A stretch of 64,000 bases of DNA, taken from contig CAYPZP010000003.1 in the NCBI GenBank assembly GCA_964415285.1, positions 1-64,000 of the forward strand, read 5' to 3'. Below the pieces are notes generated by a model. That model did no database searches, was not told the origin of the DNA, and saw only the letters and a list, made by a program, of their open reading frames with translations. Of this stretch, positions 26,966 to 36,732 are shown one piece after another (positions within the stretch are counted from its first letter, which is position 1; the number at the start of each line of letters is the position of its first letter). Origin of the DNA: GCA-2722315 sp964415285 (lineage in GTDB: Bacteria > Pseudomonadota > Gammaproteobacteria > Xanthomonadales > Wenzhouxiangellaceae). Made by a program: the position numbers and the translations under genes.

Positions 26966-29026
26966 TCAAGGCCGGGCGAGGCGCAGGCGAAGGTGCCAGG
27001 TCCGGCCCGCAGCGGGCTCGAAGAACCGACCGCCGAACGCGTTGACGCGCACGTTATCGATGTAGCGCTCGTCCAGCGCGTTGCCCACACCCAGCGACAG
27101 ATCGACATCCAGCGAGCGCAGGTCCCAGCGCCGACCCGCGTGCAGGTCGACCGTGGCGTAGTCGTTGCTGGCCGCGGTGTTGGCATTGTCGGCGGGGATC
27201 GCCGATGCGGCGCGCAAGTCGCTGCCGGCATACCAGCCGCGCGCGCCTTCCCAGTCCAGCGACGCAAAGCCGCGATGGCGCGGCACGCCGGGAATCCGGT
27301 TGCCGCTGAAGTCACCGTCGGGAGTAGTGAAGCGGTCGAACTCGAAGTCGGTCGCGGTATAGCCGGCGCGCAGGCGCCATCGCTCGCTCAAACGCGCGGT
27401 GGCCGCAAACTCGAATCCGGCCCGGGTCGCGCGTCCGGCGTTACGGAAGAAGTCGCGGCCGCTGCCGGAAAACTCGGGCACTTCGAAGCTGACGATGGCG
27501 TCTTCGATGCGGGCACGATAAATCGCGGCCTCGTATCGAAGCCGGCCACCGATCCGGCCGCGCAGACCGGCTTCGAGGCTGCGCGCGGTCTGCGGGCCCA
27601 GCAGCGGATTGAAGCCGCCGCCGCTGCCCGGATCCGCCGGATTGGCCAATTCGGTGGTGGTCGGGGTCTGGAACGCGGTGCCGACATTAGCGTAGACCGA
27701 AACCGCCGCACCGGCACGCCAGACCAGCCCGAGCCCGGGACTCCACTCGCGCCACGTGCGGCGCCCGGACTGGTCGCCGTTGCTCAGGAAGCGGTCGTCG
27801 ACATTTAGCCGGACCTCGTCGAAGCGCACGCCCGTGCGAAGCGTCCAGTCGGCCGAAAGGCGCAGCCGCTGCTGCGCGTAGACCCCGACCGACTCGACCC
27901 GCTCGCGCTGCGCGAGCACGCGCGCGCCGCGAATCCCGTCGGGATTGTCGAAGCGCTCGCGGTCATCGTTCTGGCGGCGCAGGTCGATACCCAGCGTCAG
28001 CCGTTGCGCAAACCCGGCCAGCGGCGCATCCAGCTCGTACTGGCCGTCCAGCCCCGTGAACTCGCGCTCGAATACTACCTGCCCCCCGCTCTCGAACGGC
28101 AGCCGGTTGCCGAAATCGCGCAGGAAGGCGAAACCTGTAACGGACAGTTGCTGATCGCGCTGCTCACCGAAGCGATGCGTCGCGCTGGCACCCAGGCGCC
28201 ACTGCTCGAGCGACTCACCGGCGTCGAAGGCCACGTTGGCCTCCCTTGCTGCGCGCCGGTCAGCGCTGGCCAGCGCCGCCGTGATGCCGCCGGGGTCGAG
28301 CTCGTCCGGCGCCTCGAAATAGCCCGCCGTGGCGGTCACCTGGGTGTCGCGATCCGGCGCCCATCGCAGCTGCATGCCGGCGCGGTACTGGCGCACCGCG
28401 GCGTGGTCGCGAAAGCCGTCGGACTCGAACCGGCCGGCCGAGAACCGGACACCCAGCGTATCGCTGCCGCCGGCCAGCGAGGCCCGGGTATCGAGCAGGC
28501 CGTCGCGCCCGAAAACCTGATCGAAGCGCGCCGCGGGCGCCGCGTCCGGCGCGCGCGTGGAGATCCGGATAACGCCGCCGGCCGCGTTGCCGTAAAGGGC
28601 CGATGCCGGCCCTCGCAACACCTCGATCTTCTCCACGTCGGCCGGATCGATGGCGTCGAGCTGCGACTGACCGTCGGGCAGGGTCTGCGGGATGCCGTCG
28701 ACGACGATGGCGACGCCGCGTACACCGAAGCTGGAGCGCGCACCGAAGCCGCGCAGCGACAGCCGCAGGTCCTGGGCGAAGTTGCCGGAATTCTGGACAA
28801 ACAGCCCGGGCACCTGATCGAGCAGCTCGGCAAGGCTGGAAAGGGGCCGGCCGCGGCCGGCGTCTTCGGCATCGAGCACGGTGACGGCCGCAGCAACCTC
28901 GGGCTGTTGCAGGATCGAGCGCGTTGCCGTGACCTCGATCGGCTCCAGCTCGGCGGTCTGGGCGGCAGCAGTGCTCAACGCGAGGGCCGGAAGCAGCCCC
29001 CGAAGTGCGTGTCGCAACGGATTCAT
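26966..29026 (-). CDS. TonB-dependent outer-membrane receptor
   Basis: A 686-aa receptor. A signal peptide (LRGLLPALALSTAAAQT) is followed by a TonB box-like ELEPIEVTATR, a plug domain (about 45-150; IEVLRGPASALYGNAAGGVI) and a 22-strand barrel ending in an aromatic-terminated strand (TWHLRLRLARP). The barrel contains GTAFQTPTTTELANP and YIDNVRVNAFGGRFFEPA, which suggest a ferric-siderophore or copper-type receptor, but the ligand is not identifiable. A perfect inverted repeat lies 44 nt upstream of the start. It needs TonB energy, possibly from the operon at 11-17 kb. Confidence 0.92.
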   Translation of the reverse strand: MNPLRHALRGLLPALALSTAAAQTAELEPIEVTATRSILQQPEVAAAVTVLDAEDAGRGRPLSSLAELLDQVPGLFVQNSGNFAQDLRLSLRGFGARSSFGVRGVAIVVDGIPQTLPDGQSQLDAIDPADVEKIEVLRGPASALYGNAAGGVIRISTRAPDAAPAARFDQVFGRDGLLDTRASLAGGSDTLGVRFSAGRFESDGFRDHAAVRQYRAGMQLRWAPDRDTQVTATAGYFEAPDELDPGGITAALASADRRAAREANVAFDAGESLEQWRLGASATHRFGEQRDQQLSVTGFAFLRDFGNRLPFESGGQVVFEREFTGLDGQYELDAPLAGFAQRLTLGIDLRRQNDDRERFDNPDGIRGARVLAQRERVESVGVYAQQRLRLSADWTLRTGVRFDEVRLNVDDRFLSNGDQSGRRTWREWSPGLGLVWRAGAAVSVYANVGTAFQTPTTTELANPADPGSGGGFNPLLGPQTARSLEAGLRGRIGGRLRYEAAIYRARIEDAIVSFEVPEFSGSGRDFFRNAGRATRAGFEFAATARLSERWRLRAGYTATDFEFDRFTTPDGDFSGNRIPGVPRHRGFASLDWEGARGWYAGSDLRAASAIPADNANTAASNDYATVDLHAGRRWDLRSLDVDLSLGVGNALDERYIDNVRVNAFGGRFFEPAAGRTWHLRLRLARP

Positions 29027-29069
29027 GACGTCGAAAAGGGGTGCGGGCGATGTCCGCCAGTGTAGCGGT

Positions 29070-29092
29070 CCGAACGCCGCTGCGGCGTTCGG
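29070..29092. repeat. Perfect 10-bp inverted repeat between divergent genes
   Basis: The arms ccgaacgccg / cggcgttcgg have a 3-nt loop and lie between the TonB-receptor start and the CorC-like gene. It could be an operator or an RNA hairpin in the receptor leader; there is no T tract on either side. Confidence 0.5.
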
Positions 29093-29160
29093 CTCGGAAG
29101 TCCGGTAGCCCGGCCCCGGACGTCAGTACAATGGTGGTTTGAGCCGCCCCGGTTGCGCCG

Positions 29161-30240
29161 ATGACGCTGCTGCTGTTCTACCTCTTTCTTGCCGTAGGCG
29201 TTTCATTCCTGTGCTCGATTCTGGAAGCCGTGCTGCTGTCGATCACGCCAGCGCACATCGCGGTGCTCAACGAGCGCGGCGCGAAGGCCGGCAAACTGCT
29301 CAGGAAACTCAAGCGCGACATCGACCGGCCGCTGTCGGCCATCCTGAGCCTGAACACGATCGCGCATACCTTCGGGGCCGCCGGCGTCGGCGCGCAGGCC
29401 CAGGTGGTGTTCGGAAACGAGTGGATCACGCTGACTTCGGCACTGGTCACGCTGGCGATCCTCGTGTTCTCCGAAATCATCCCGAAGACGCTGGGCGCAA
29501 CCTACTGGAAGGGCCTGTCGCCTTTCACCGCCTATACCTGCCGGGTCCTGATCATCGCGATGTGGCCGCTGGTGGCGCTGTCCAAGGGCATCACGCGGCT
29601 GCTGGCACGCGGCGGACACGCACCCAGCATCAGCCGCGAGGAGTTCCGGGCCCTGGCGCAAGTCGGCACCCAGGAGGGCGTGTTCAAGGAAGAGGAATCG
29701 AACATCTTCCTGAACCTGATCCGATTCAGCGCGATCCGGGTCCAGGACATCATGACGCCTCGCGTGGTGGTGGTGAAATACCAGCAGGACACGACCCTGG
29801 CCGACATGATGGGGCGAGTCGACGAACTGGTCTTTTCGCGCTACCCGGTGTTCGGCGAAAACGACGAGGACATTCGCGGATACGTGCTCAAGGCCGACGT
29901 CATGCTCGAGCTGGCGCGCGGCAACCGCGACCGCACGCTTGCCGACCTGACCCGCGAAGTGCTGTTCGTGCCCGAATTCATCTCGCTCCGGGTGCTGTTC
30001 AGCCAGTTGCTGGCCGAGCAGGAGCACTTCGCCGTGGTGGTCGACGAATACGGCGGGCTCTCCGGCGTCGTGACGATGGAAGACGTGCTCGAGACGCTGC
30101 TGGGAATCGAGATCATCGACGAGAGCGACACCATCGAGGACCTGCGCAAGGCGGCGCGAGAAAAGTGGACGCAGCGCGCCAGGAAGCTCGGCCTGGAACT
30201 GCCCGAAACCGCGCCGGAGGATGAAGGCAGCGGCTCCTAG
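29161..30240 (+). CDS. CNNM/CorC-family membrane protein (DUF21 + CBS pair)
   Basis: A 359-aa inner-membrane protein. The DUF21/CNNM domain (about 1-165) has four hydrophobic segments and the ILSLNTIAHTFGAAG and IIPKTLGATYW motifs, and is followed by two CBS domains (about 205-325; DIMTPRVVVV, VVDEYGGLSGVVTMEDVLE). Relatives are implicated in magnesium/cobalt efflux or sodium-dependent Mg2+ transport; the transporter-associated HlyC domain is absent. A tacaat hexamer (29127-29132) may be the -10 box. Confidence 0.9.
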   Translation: MTLLLFYLFLAVGVSFLCSILEAVLLSITPAHIAVLNERGAKAGKLLRKLKRDIDRPLSAILSLNTIAHTFGAAGVGAQAQVVFGNEWITLTSALVTLAILVFSEIIPKTLGATYWKGLSPFTAYTCRVLIIAMWPLVALSKGITRLLARGGHAPSISREEFRALAQVGTQEGVFKEEESNIFLNLIRFSAIRVQDIMTPRVVVVKYQQDTTLADMMGRVDELVFSRYPVFGENDEDIRGYVLKADVMLELARGNRDRTLADLTREVLFVPEFISLRVLFSQLLAEQEHFAVVVDEYGGLSGVVTMEDVLETLLGIEIIDESDTIEDLRKAAREKWTQRARKLGLELPETAPEDEGSGS

Positions 30241-30310
30241 ACTGGCCCGCCTCATTCAGGAACCGGAGCGGTCGCTTATCATGGACCGGAACCGACCCGC
30301 GGGAGGACTG

Positions 30311-30517
30311 ATGAAACCAGGATTTCCGACCTCGATTGCATTCGCGGCCGCGCTGATGCTGACCGGCTGCGTCGACGACACCGGCGACGATGCCCAGGGA
30401 CAGTTGCTGAAGGAGCACCAGCGTGCGCTGGAGCGGGCACGAGCCGTCGAGGACGAGGTTGCCGAGGCAGCGCGTGCGCAGCGGCAGCATATCGACGAGA
30501 GCACCGACGACGGATGA
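30311..30517 (+). CDS. Small lipoprotein of unknown function
   Basis: 68 aa with a lipoprotein signal (SIAFAAALMLTGC) whose lipobox Cys is followed by an acidic stretch and an Arg/Glu-rich helix (about 32-60). GGGAGG lies 5-6 nt before the ATG, and a tatcat hexamer is about 35 nt upstream. Asp residues after the Cys could favour inner-membrane retention if the Lol rule applies. No family recognised. Confidence 0.65.
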   Translation: MKPGFPTSIAFAAALMLTGCVDDTGDDAQGQLLKEHQRALERARAVEDEVAEAARAQRQHIDESTDDG

Positions 30518-30691
30518 TGCGTGTCCGCTCGAAGGCGGACTTTACGTAGTCATCAGCGGACCGGTGGCCAGCGGCGAGACGGCGACCGGAATGCCAACCG
30601 AACGAATCGGCCCCGCGCCCGGATCGGCAGATCGCATTGTAGTTTCCGGTCGCGAGCGCTACCCTTGAACCGAATCTTCAGGAGATCTCCA

Positions 30692-31117
30692 ATGAAAGCC
30701 AAGTATTTCGTACCGATCGCCGCTGGCCTGGCGCTTTCCGTGCAGGCACAAGACCCCAACATCGCACCCGGCATGTGGGAGACCACGAGCACCGTGACCA
30801 TCGCATCCGAGCAGTTCCCGATCCCGCCTCGGACCGATTCCAGCAGCGACTGCGTGACCGCCGAAGACATCGCTGAGGGGCAAGCCTTCCTCGAAGACAA
30901 CGAGGACTGCGAGTTCACCAACAAGGACCTGCGTGCCGACGGCATGGACTACTCGATGGTCTGCAGCAGCCAGGACGGCAGCACGGTCACGATGAATGCC
31001 AGCATGAAATTCAACGGCAGCAGCATGAGCGGAACCATCGACGGCGAGATCGAATCGCCGATGGGCATGATGCAGATGAACGTCGAGATGAGCGGCGAAC
31101 GCACCGGCGACTGCTGA
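30692..31117 (+). CDS. DUF3617 exported protein
   Basis: 141 aa with a signal peptide (PIAAGLALSVQAQ) and a DUF3617 body: the starting PGMWETTSTVTI, conserved Cys residues (SDCVT, EDCEF, VCSSQ, final GDC) and a Met-rich C-terminal strand. DUF3617 proteins are common periplasmic proteins of unknown role in proteobacteria. AGGAG lies 7 nt before the ATG. A 9-bp inverted repeat just after the stop may help end the mRNA. Confidence 0.85.
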   Translation: MKAKYFVPIAAGLALSVQAQDPNIAPGMWETTSTVTIASEQFPIPPRTDSSSDCVTAEDIAEGQAFLEDNEDCEFTNKDLRADGMDYSMVCSSQDGSTVTMNASMKFNGSSMSGTIDGEIESPMGMMQMNVEMSGERTGDC

Positions 31118-31140
31118 GCCGGGATCGACCGCCAGGCACC

Positions 31141-31168
31141 GGATCAGCGACCGAGGCGCCGCTGATCC
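31141..31168. repeat. Perfect 9-bp inverted repeat downstream of the DUF3617 gene
   Basis: The arms ggatcagcg / cgctgatcc have a 10-nt loop. The position 24 nt after a stop codon suggests a transcript-end hairpin, but no T tract follows. Confidence 0.4.
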
Positions 31169-31376
31169 GGAGCGCCTCCCGGTCGCGCGGCCTCCGGGAG
31201 CCCGTGAACATCCCATCGCGAGCGCGGCCGCATCTTGCCGGAGGCTTCGACGCGGCTTCACAGCCCGCAGCACCCATGTTGATGCCCGGGTGACTCGAAA
31301 CCGGGCGACGCGCGCGAGGGCATCGTTACCGCCCATTGGTTACACTGCCGAATCGCCCGATGAAGGACTCGACACA

Positions 31377-32426
31377 ATGAACCGCGGACTACTCGCGGCG
31401 GCCTTCGGGCTCGTCCTCTGCACTACCGCCTGCCTGGCTGAAGCCCGGGCTTCCGATGCCGCATCCGGGAACGCACCATCGCCGGAGCGTCCCGTGGCCA
31501 TCGCGATCCACGGCGGCGCCGGCACCATCCTTCGCGAGAACATGACCCCCGAGCGCGAACGCACCATTCGCGACGCGCTCGAGCGCGCCGTGCGCGCCGG
31601 CCACGAAGTTCTGCTGAACGGCGGACCGGCCATCGATGCGGTCACCGCTTCGATCACGCTGCTCGAGGACGCCCCCGAGTTCAACGCCGGGCGCGGCGCG
31701 GTGCTGACCAGCGAGGGCCGCGTCGAGATGGACGCCTCGATCATGACCGGTCACGATCTGGAAGCCGGGGCCGTCGCCGGGGTGCGCGGCGTCCGCCATC
31801 CGATCCTCGCGGCACGCGCGGTGCTCGAGAACTCGCCGCACGTGATGCTCGCCGGGCGCGGCGCCGAAGCGTTCGCGCGCGAGCAGGCGCTGGCGTTCAT
31901 GCCCGAGGACTGGTTCATCACCGAATTCCGTCGCGATCAACTGGAGCGGGTCCGGGCGCGCGATTCGGGCTCGGCCGCGTCGGTCGCGACCGATGACCGC
32001 GACCGCTGGTTCTCGACCGTGGGAACCGTCGCGCTGGACCGAAACGGCAACCTGGCGGCCGGCACGTCCACCGGCGGCACGTCCAACAAGCAGTTCGGCC
32101 GCGTCGGCGATTCACCGATCATCGGTGCCGGAACCTACGCCGATAACCGAACTTGCGCCGTCTCGGCAACCGGGCACGGCGAATATTTCATCCGTCACGC
32201 GGTGGCCTACGCGATCTGCGCGCGCATGCAGCACGGTGCCCAGACGCTTGCTGAAAGCGCAAGCGCGGTGGTCAACAACGTGCTCGTCAACGCCGGCGGC
32301 GACGGCGGCGTGATCGCGCTGGACGCCGAAGGCAATATCGCCATGCCCTTCAATACCGCGGGAATGTACCGGGCCGAGATCGACCGGGACGGCCGGTTGA
32401 CCGTCTCGATCTACCGGCAGGACTGA
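31377..32426 (+). CDS. Exported isoaspartyl peptidase / L-asparaginase (Ntn-hydrolase)
   Basis: A 349-aa precursor of the type III (plant-type) asparaginase family, which cleaves itself into two chains and hydrolyses isoaspartyl dipeptides and asparagine. The N-terminal AIHGGAGTI, the STVGTVALD motif (catalytic Thr214 exposed after cleavage) and GGTSNK are visible. The residue before the Thr is Ser rather than the more usual Gly. An N-terminal hydrophobic signal (GLLAAAFGLVLCTTACLAEA) indicates export and perhaps lipidation at Cys. A tacact hexamer (31341-31346) may be its -10 box. Confidence 0.9.
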   Translation: MNRGLLAAAFGLVLCTTACLAEARASDAASGNAPSPERPVAIAIHGGAGTILRENMTPERERTIRDALERAVRAGHEVLLNGGPAIDAVTASITLLEDAPEFNAGRGAVLTSEGRVEMDASIMTGHDLEAGAVAGVRGVRHPILAARAVLENSPHVMLAGRGAEAFAREQALAFMPEDWFITEFRRDQLERVRARDSGSAASVATDDRDRWFSTVGTVALDRNGNLAAGTSTGGTSNKQFGRVGDSPIIGAGTYADNRTCAVSATGHGEYFIRHAVAYAICARMQHGAQTLAESASAVVNNVLVNAGGDGGVIALDAEGNIAMPFNTAGMYRAEIDRDGRLTVSIYRQD

Positions 32427-32450
32427 GCCGGCCCGGCGGGATCATTCCGG

Positions 32451-32633
32451 ATGCTGACCGAAGCCAGCCCGTTTCAGTGCCCGTGGTGCGGGGAAACCAA
32501 CGAGATCGAACTCGAACCCGGTGACGCGGGCCAGTGGGTGACCCAGGACTGCGCGGTGTGCTGCAGACCGATCGAGATCGAGCACTCCGATCGACCCGGC
32601 GAGGCGCCGCGACGAATCGAACGCGGCGATTGA
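32451..32633 (+). CDS. CPXCG motif-containing cysteine-rich protein
   Basis: A 60-aa protein with two Cys pairs (FQCPWCGE and DCAVCCRP) expected to hold one zinc ion, plus an acidic C-terminus. This is the conserved gammaproteobacterial CPXCG family of unknown function. It follows the asparaginase gene by 24 nt and is probably co-transcribed. Confidence 0.85.
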   Translation: MLTEASPFQCPWCGETNEIELEPGDAGQWVTQDCAVCCRPIEIEHSDRPGEAPRRIERGD

Positions 32634-32688
32634 CCGCGCACGCGGTTCCTTGTGCGAGCGTACTCGTTGAAGACCCGGTGACCTTCGA

Positions 32689-33564
32689 TCAGGAAGCGAC
32701 CGCATCGACGCTCGATGCTCCCGACTCGCCGAGGCCGAGATTACGGCACAGCTTCAGGGTCGCCTGAGCGCGGTTGAGCGTATAGAAGTGGATTCCAGGC
32801 GCCCCCATGTCGAGCAACCTGCGGCACAGGTCGGTCACGACCTCCTCTCCGAATTGCCGGATGGACGCGAAATCCCCGGCGTCCTCCCAGGCCTTGACGC
32901 GCTTGAAGATCCACATCGGCATGTCGGCACCGCACATCGTTGAAAAACGCGCCAGGCGCGAGTAGTTGGTAATCGGCATGATGCCGGGGACGATGGGAAT
33001 CCGGATATCGAGCCGATTGCAGTCGTCGAGAAACTGCTCGTAGGCATCGGCATTGAAGAAATACTGCGTGATCGCGCTGTCGGCGCCGGCCTCGACCTTC
33101 TCCTTGAAGTGCTCGAGATCGGTGAATGCGCTCGCCGACTCCGGATGATATTCGGGGTAGCAACCGACTTCGATCTCGAATCGGTCGCCGTAATTGCGAC
33201 GAATATGCCGTACCAGGTCGGCCGCATGGTCGAAAACGCCACTGCCGCCGCCTGAGGGCTTGTCGCCGCGAAGAACCACGAGCCGGCGAACTTCGTTGTC
33301 GCGATAGGTATCGAGCAGCTCGTTGATGCTCTCGATATCCTCGGACATGCACGAGATATGCGGCGCGGCTTCGAGTCCGGTTTCGCGGTGGATGTTGAGC
33401 ACGGTCTCGCGCGTTCGCGCTCGCGTCGATCCTCCCGCTCCGAAGGTCACGGACATGTACTCGGGCTTGAGCGCCGCCAGGTGATCGCGAGTGCGCTTGA
33501 ACGCCTCGACCTGATCGTCGTTTTTCGGCGGGAAGAACTCGAAGCTCAGCTGTGGCTTGCTCAT
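32689..33564 (-). CDS. metF: 5,10-methylenetetrahydrofolate reductase
   Basis: A 291-aa FAD-dependent TIM-barrel enzyme that makes 5-methyl-THF for methionine synthesis. SFEFFPPKND at the N-terminus, MSVTFGAGGSTRART, LRGDKPSGG and QYFFNADAYEQF are family signatures. The start at 33564 gives the standard length. It follows ahcY on the same strand with a 162-nt gap containing a strong hairpin, so expression may be partly uncoupled. Confidence 0.95.
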   Translation of the reverse strand: MSKPQLSFEFFPPKNDDQVEAFKRTRDHLAALKPEYMSVTFGAGGSTRARTRETVLNIHRETGLEAAPHISCMSEDIESINELLDTYRDNEVRRLVVLRGDKPSGGGSGVFDHAADLVRHIRRNYGDRFEIEVGCYPEYHPESASAFTDLEHFKEKVEAGADSAITQYFFNADAYEQFLDDCNRLDIRIPIVPGIMPITNYSRLARFSTMCGADMPMWIFKRVKAWEDAGDFASIRQFGEEVVTDLCRRLLDMGAPGIHFYTLNRAQATLKLCRNLGLGESGASSVDAVAS

Positions 33565-33682
33565 GGCGTTCCTGGGCGGTTGAATTCGGCGATGCGGACA
33601 GTCGTCGGCGCTGCCCGGTCGGAGGGAAACGCACCGGAAACCCGGCGCGCCGGACCCGGCAAAGCTGAAGGCGGAGACCGGA

Positions 33683-33705
33683 CCGGGGCCGATGGTCGGC
33701 CCCGG
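33683..33705. repeat. Perfect 10-bp inverted repeat between ahcY and metF
   Basis: The arms ccggggccga / tcggccccgg have a 3-nt loop. It sits 22 nt past the ahcY stop. It may attenuate or stabilise the ahcY transcript; there is no T run on the minus strand after it. Confidence 0.45.
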
Positions 33706-33726
33706 CGTGCGCACCGGGATACCCTA

Positions 33727-35187
<1,461 letters not shown>

Positions 35188-35293
35188 TGGGTACAACCTC
35201 TGATGTGTTCTGTCGTGAATGTTGCGATGAATCCTTCGTGCGGAGCCGGCCATGCCGGCCCCTCGACTCCTTCCCGTGACTCGGCCGCGCTCG

Positions 35294-36511
35294 TTACAGC
35301 CCGGCCGCTTCGCGCAGCGCCTCAGCCCGGTCGGTCTTCTCCCAGCTGAAGGTCGTGAACGTTTCTTCGGTCGGCTGGCCGTTGCGCTTGACCGTTGCCG
35401 TGACCTCCTCCGGCGGACGACCGAAGTGGCCGTGGGTCGCGGTCTGCCGATACATCGGGTGCAACAGGTCGAGCATCTTCAGGATGCCGTACGGGCGCAG
35501 ATCGAAGTGTTCGCGCACCAGTGACTCGATCTTCTCTTCCGGAATCGCGTTGGTGCCGAAGGTGGTCACCGAAATCGACGTCGGCTCGGCCACGCCGATG
35601 GCATAGCTGACCTGGATTTCGCACTTCTCGGCCAGGCCGGCGGCCACGATGTTCTTGGCCACGTAGCGCGCCGCGTAGGCCGCCGAACGGTCGACCTTGG
35701 ACGGATCCTTGCCGGAGAATGCGCCGCCGCCGTGACGGGCCATGCCGCCGTAGGTGTCGACGATGATCTTGCGCCCGGTCAGGCCGGCGTCGCCGACCGG
35801 TCCGCCGATCACGAACTTGCCGGTCGGGTTGATGTGATACAGCGTGTCGTTGTGCAGCCATTCGGAAGGCAGCACCGGCTTGATGATGTGTTCGCGCACG
35901 CCTTCGCGGATCTCGTCGAGTTCCACGCCCTCATCGTGCTGCGTGGACAGAACCACCGCATCGATCGCAACCGGCTGGCCGTCCTTGTAGCGCAGCGTGA
36001 CCTGGCTCTTGGCGTCCGGTCGCAGCCAGGGCAGCGGGTTGTCGGTGTGCTTGCGCAGACGGGTATGGCGTTCCACCAGGCGGTGGGCGTAGAAGATCGG
36101 TGCCGGCATCAGCGCATCGGTTTCATTGGATGCGTAGCCGAACATCAGCCCCTGGTCGCCCGCGCCCTGATCTTCCGGCGTCTGGCGATCCACGCCCTGG
36201 GCGATGTCGGGCGACTGCTTGCCGATCATGTTGATCACCGAGCAGGTCTGGCCGTCGAATCCGACCTTCGAGGAGTTGTAGCCGATATCGGTGACGACCT
36301 GGCGAATCAGGTCTTCGAGCTCGACGTAGGCGGTGGTCGAAATCTCACCGCCGACGATGACCGCTCCGGTCTTCAGGAAGGTCTCGCAGGCGACGCGGGC
36401 ATTCGGATCCTGCGCCAGGATTTCGTCGAGGATGGCGTCCGAAATCTGGTCCGCCATCTTGTCCGGATGGCCTTCTGATACCGATTCGGAAGTGAACAGG
36501 TAGTCTCTCAT
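35294..36511 (-). CDS. metK: S-adenosylmethionine synthetase
   Basis: A 405-aa enzyme making SAM from methionine and ATP. TSESVSEGHPDK, GAGDQGLMFGYA (methionine loop) and GGGAFSGKDPSKVDRSAA are all present. I chose the ATG at 36511 to match the universal MRDYLFTSESV-type start; the open frame upstream is GC-rich shadow. A minus-strand TACAAT about 40 nt before the ATG is a good -10 box. Confidence 0.97.
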   Translation of the reverse strand: MRDYLFTSESVSEGHPDKMADQISDAILDEILAQDPNARVACETFLKTGAVIVGGEISTTAYVELEDLIRQVVTDIGYNSSKVGFDGQTCSVINMIGKQSPDIAQGVDRQTPEDQGAGDQGLMFGYASNETDALMPAPIFYAHRLVERHTRLRKHTDNPLPWLRPDAKSQVTLRYKDGQPVAIDAVVLSTQHDEGVELDEIREGVREHIIKPVLPSEWLHNDTLYHINPTGKFVIGGPVGDAGLTGRKIIVDTYGGMARHGGGAFSGKDPSKVDRSAAYAARYVAKNIVAAGLAEKCEIQVSYAIGVAEPTSISVTTFGTNAIPEEKIESLVREHFDLRPYGILKMLDLLHPMYRQTATHGHFGRPPEEVTATVKRNGQPTEETFTTFSWEKTDRAEALREAAGL

Positions 36512-36549
36512 CGGTCGTTTTATCTCTTGATGCGGATAGAAAGATATGG

Positions 36550-36555
36550 ATTGTA
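36550..36555 (-). promoter_or_regulatory. Putative -10 box (TACAAT) of metK
   Basis: It lies on the minus strand about 38 nt upstream of the metK ATG. Just upstream is an inverted gcatc / gatgc pair 9 nt apart that covers the -35 area and could be an operator. The -35 hexamer itself is poor. Confidence 0.45.
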
Positions 36556-36732
36556 ACGCATCCGCCCGGACGATGCATCCCCGGCCGCGGGTTCGCCGCT
36601 TCGCCGCCCCGTTCCCCGGTCGCCCCTGAACCGCTGCCCCTTCCCGCCTGCACCTCGACGAGCACCCCCGGAGTGTCGTGCGCCCGACCGGCGGCGCTAT
36701 CATCGACCGGAACCCGGCGAGAGTGCCCTCCG

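Noticed and set aside
25469..27808. 779-codon plus-strand frame across ktrB and the TonB receptor
   Set aside because: It overlaps two well-supported genes in other frames and is a high-GC artefact.
35188..35293. S-adenosylhomocysteine riboswitch before ahcY
   Set aside because: I looked for the conserved gaggagcgctgc and ggctcgg core pieces and did not find them; only a generic GC hairpin is present.
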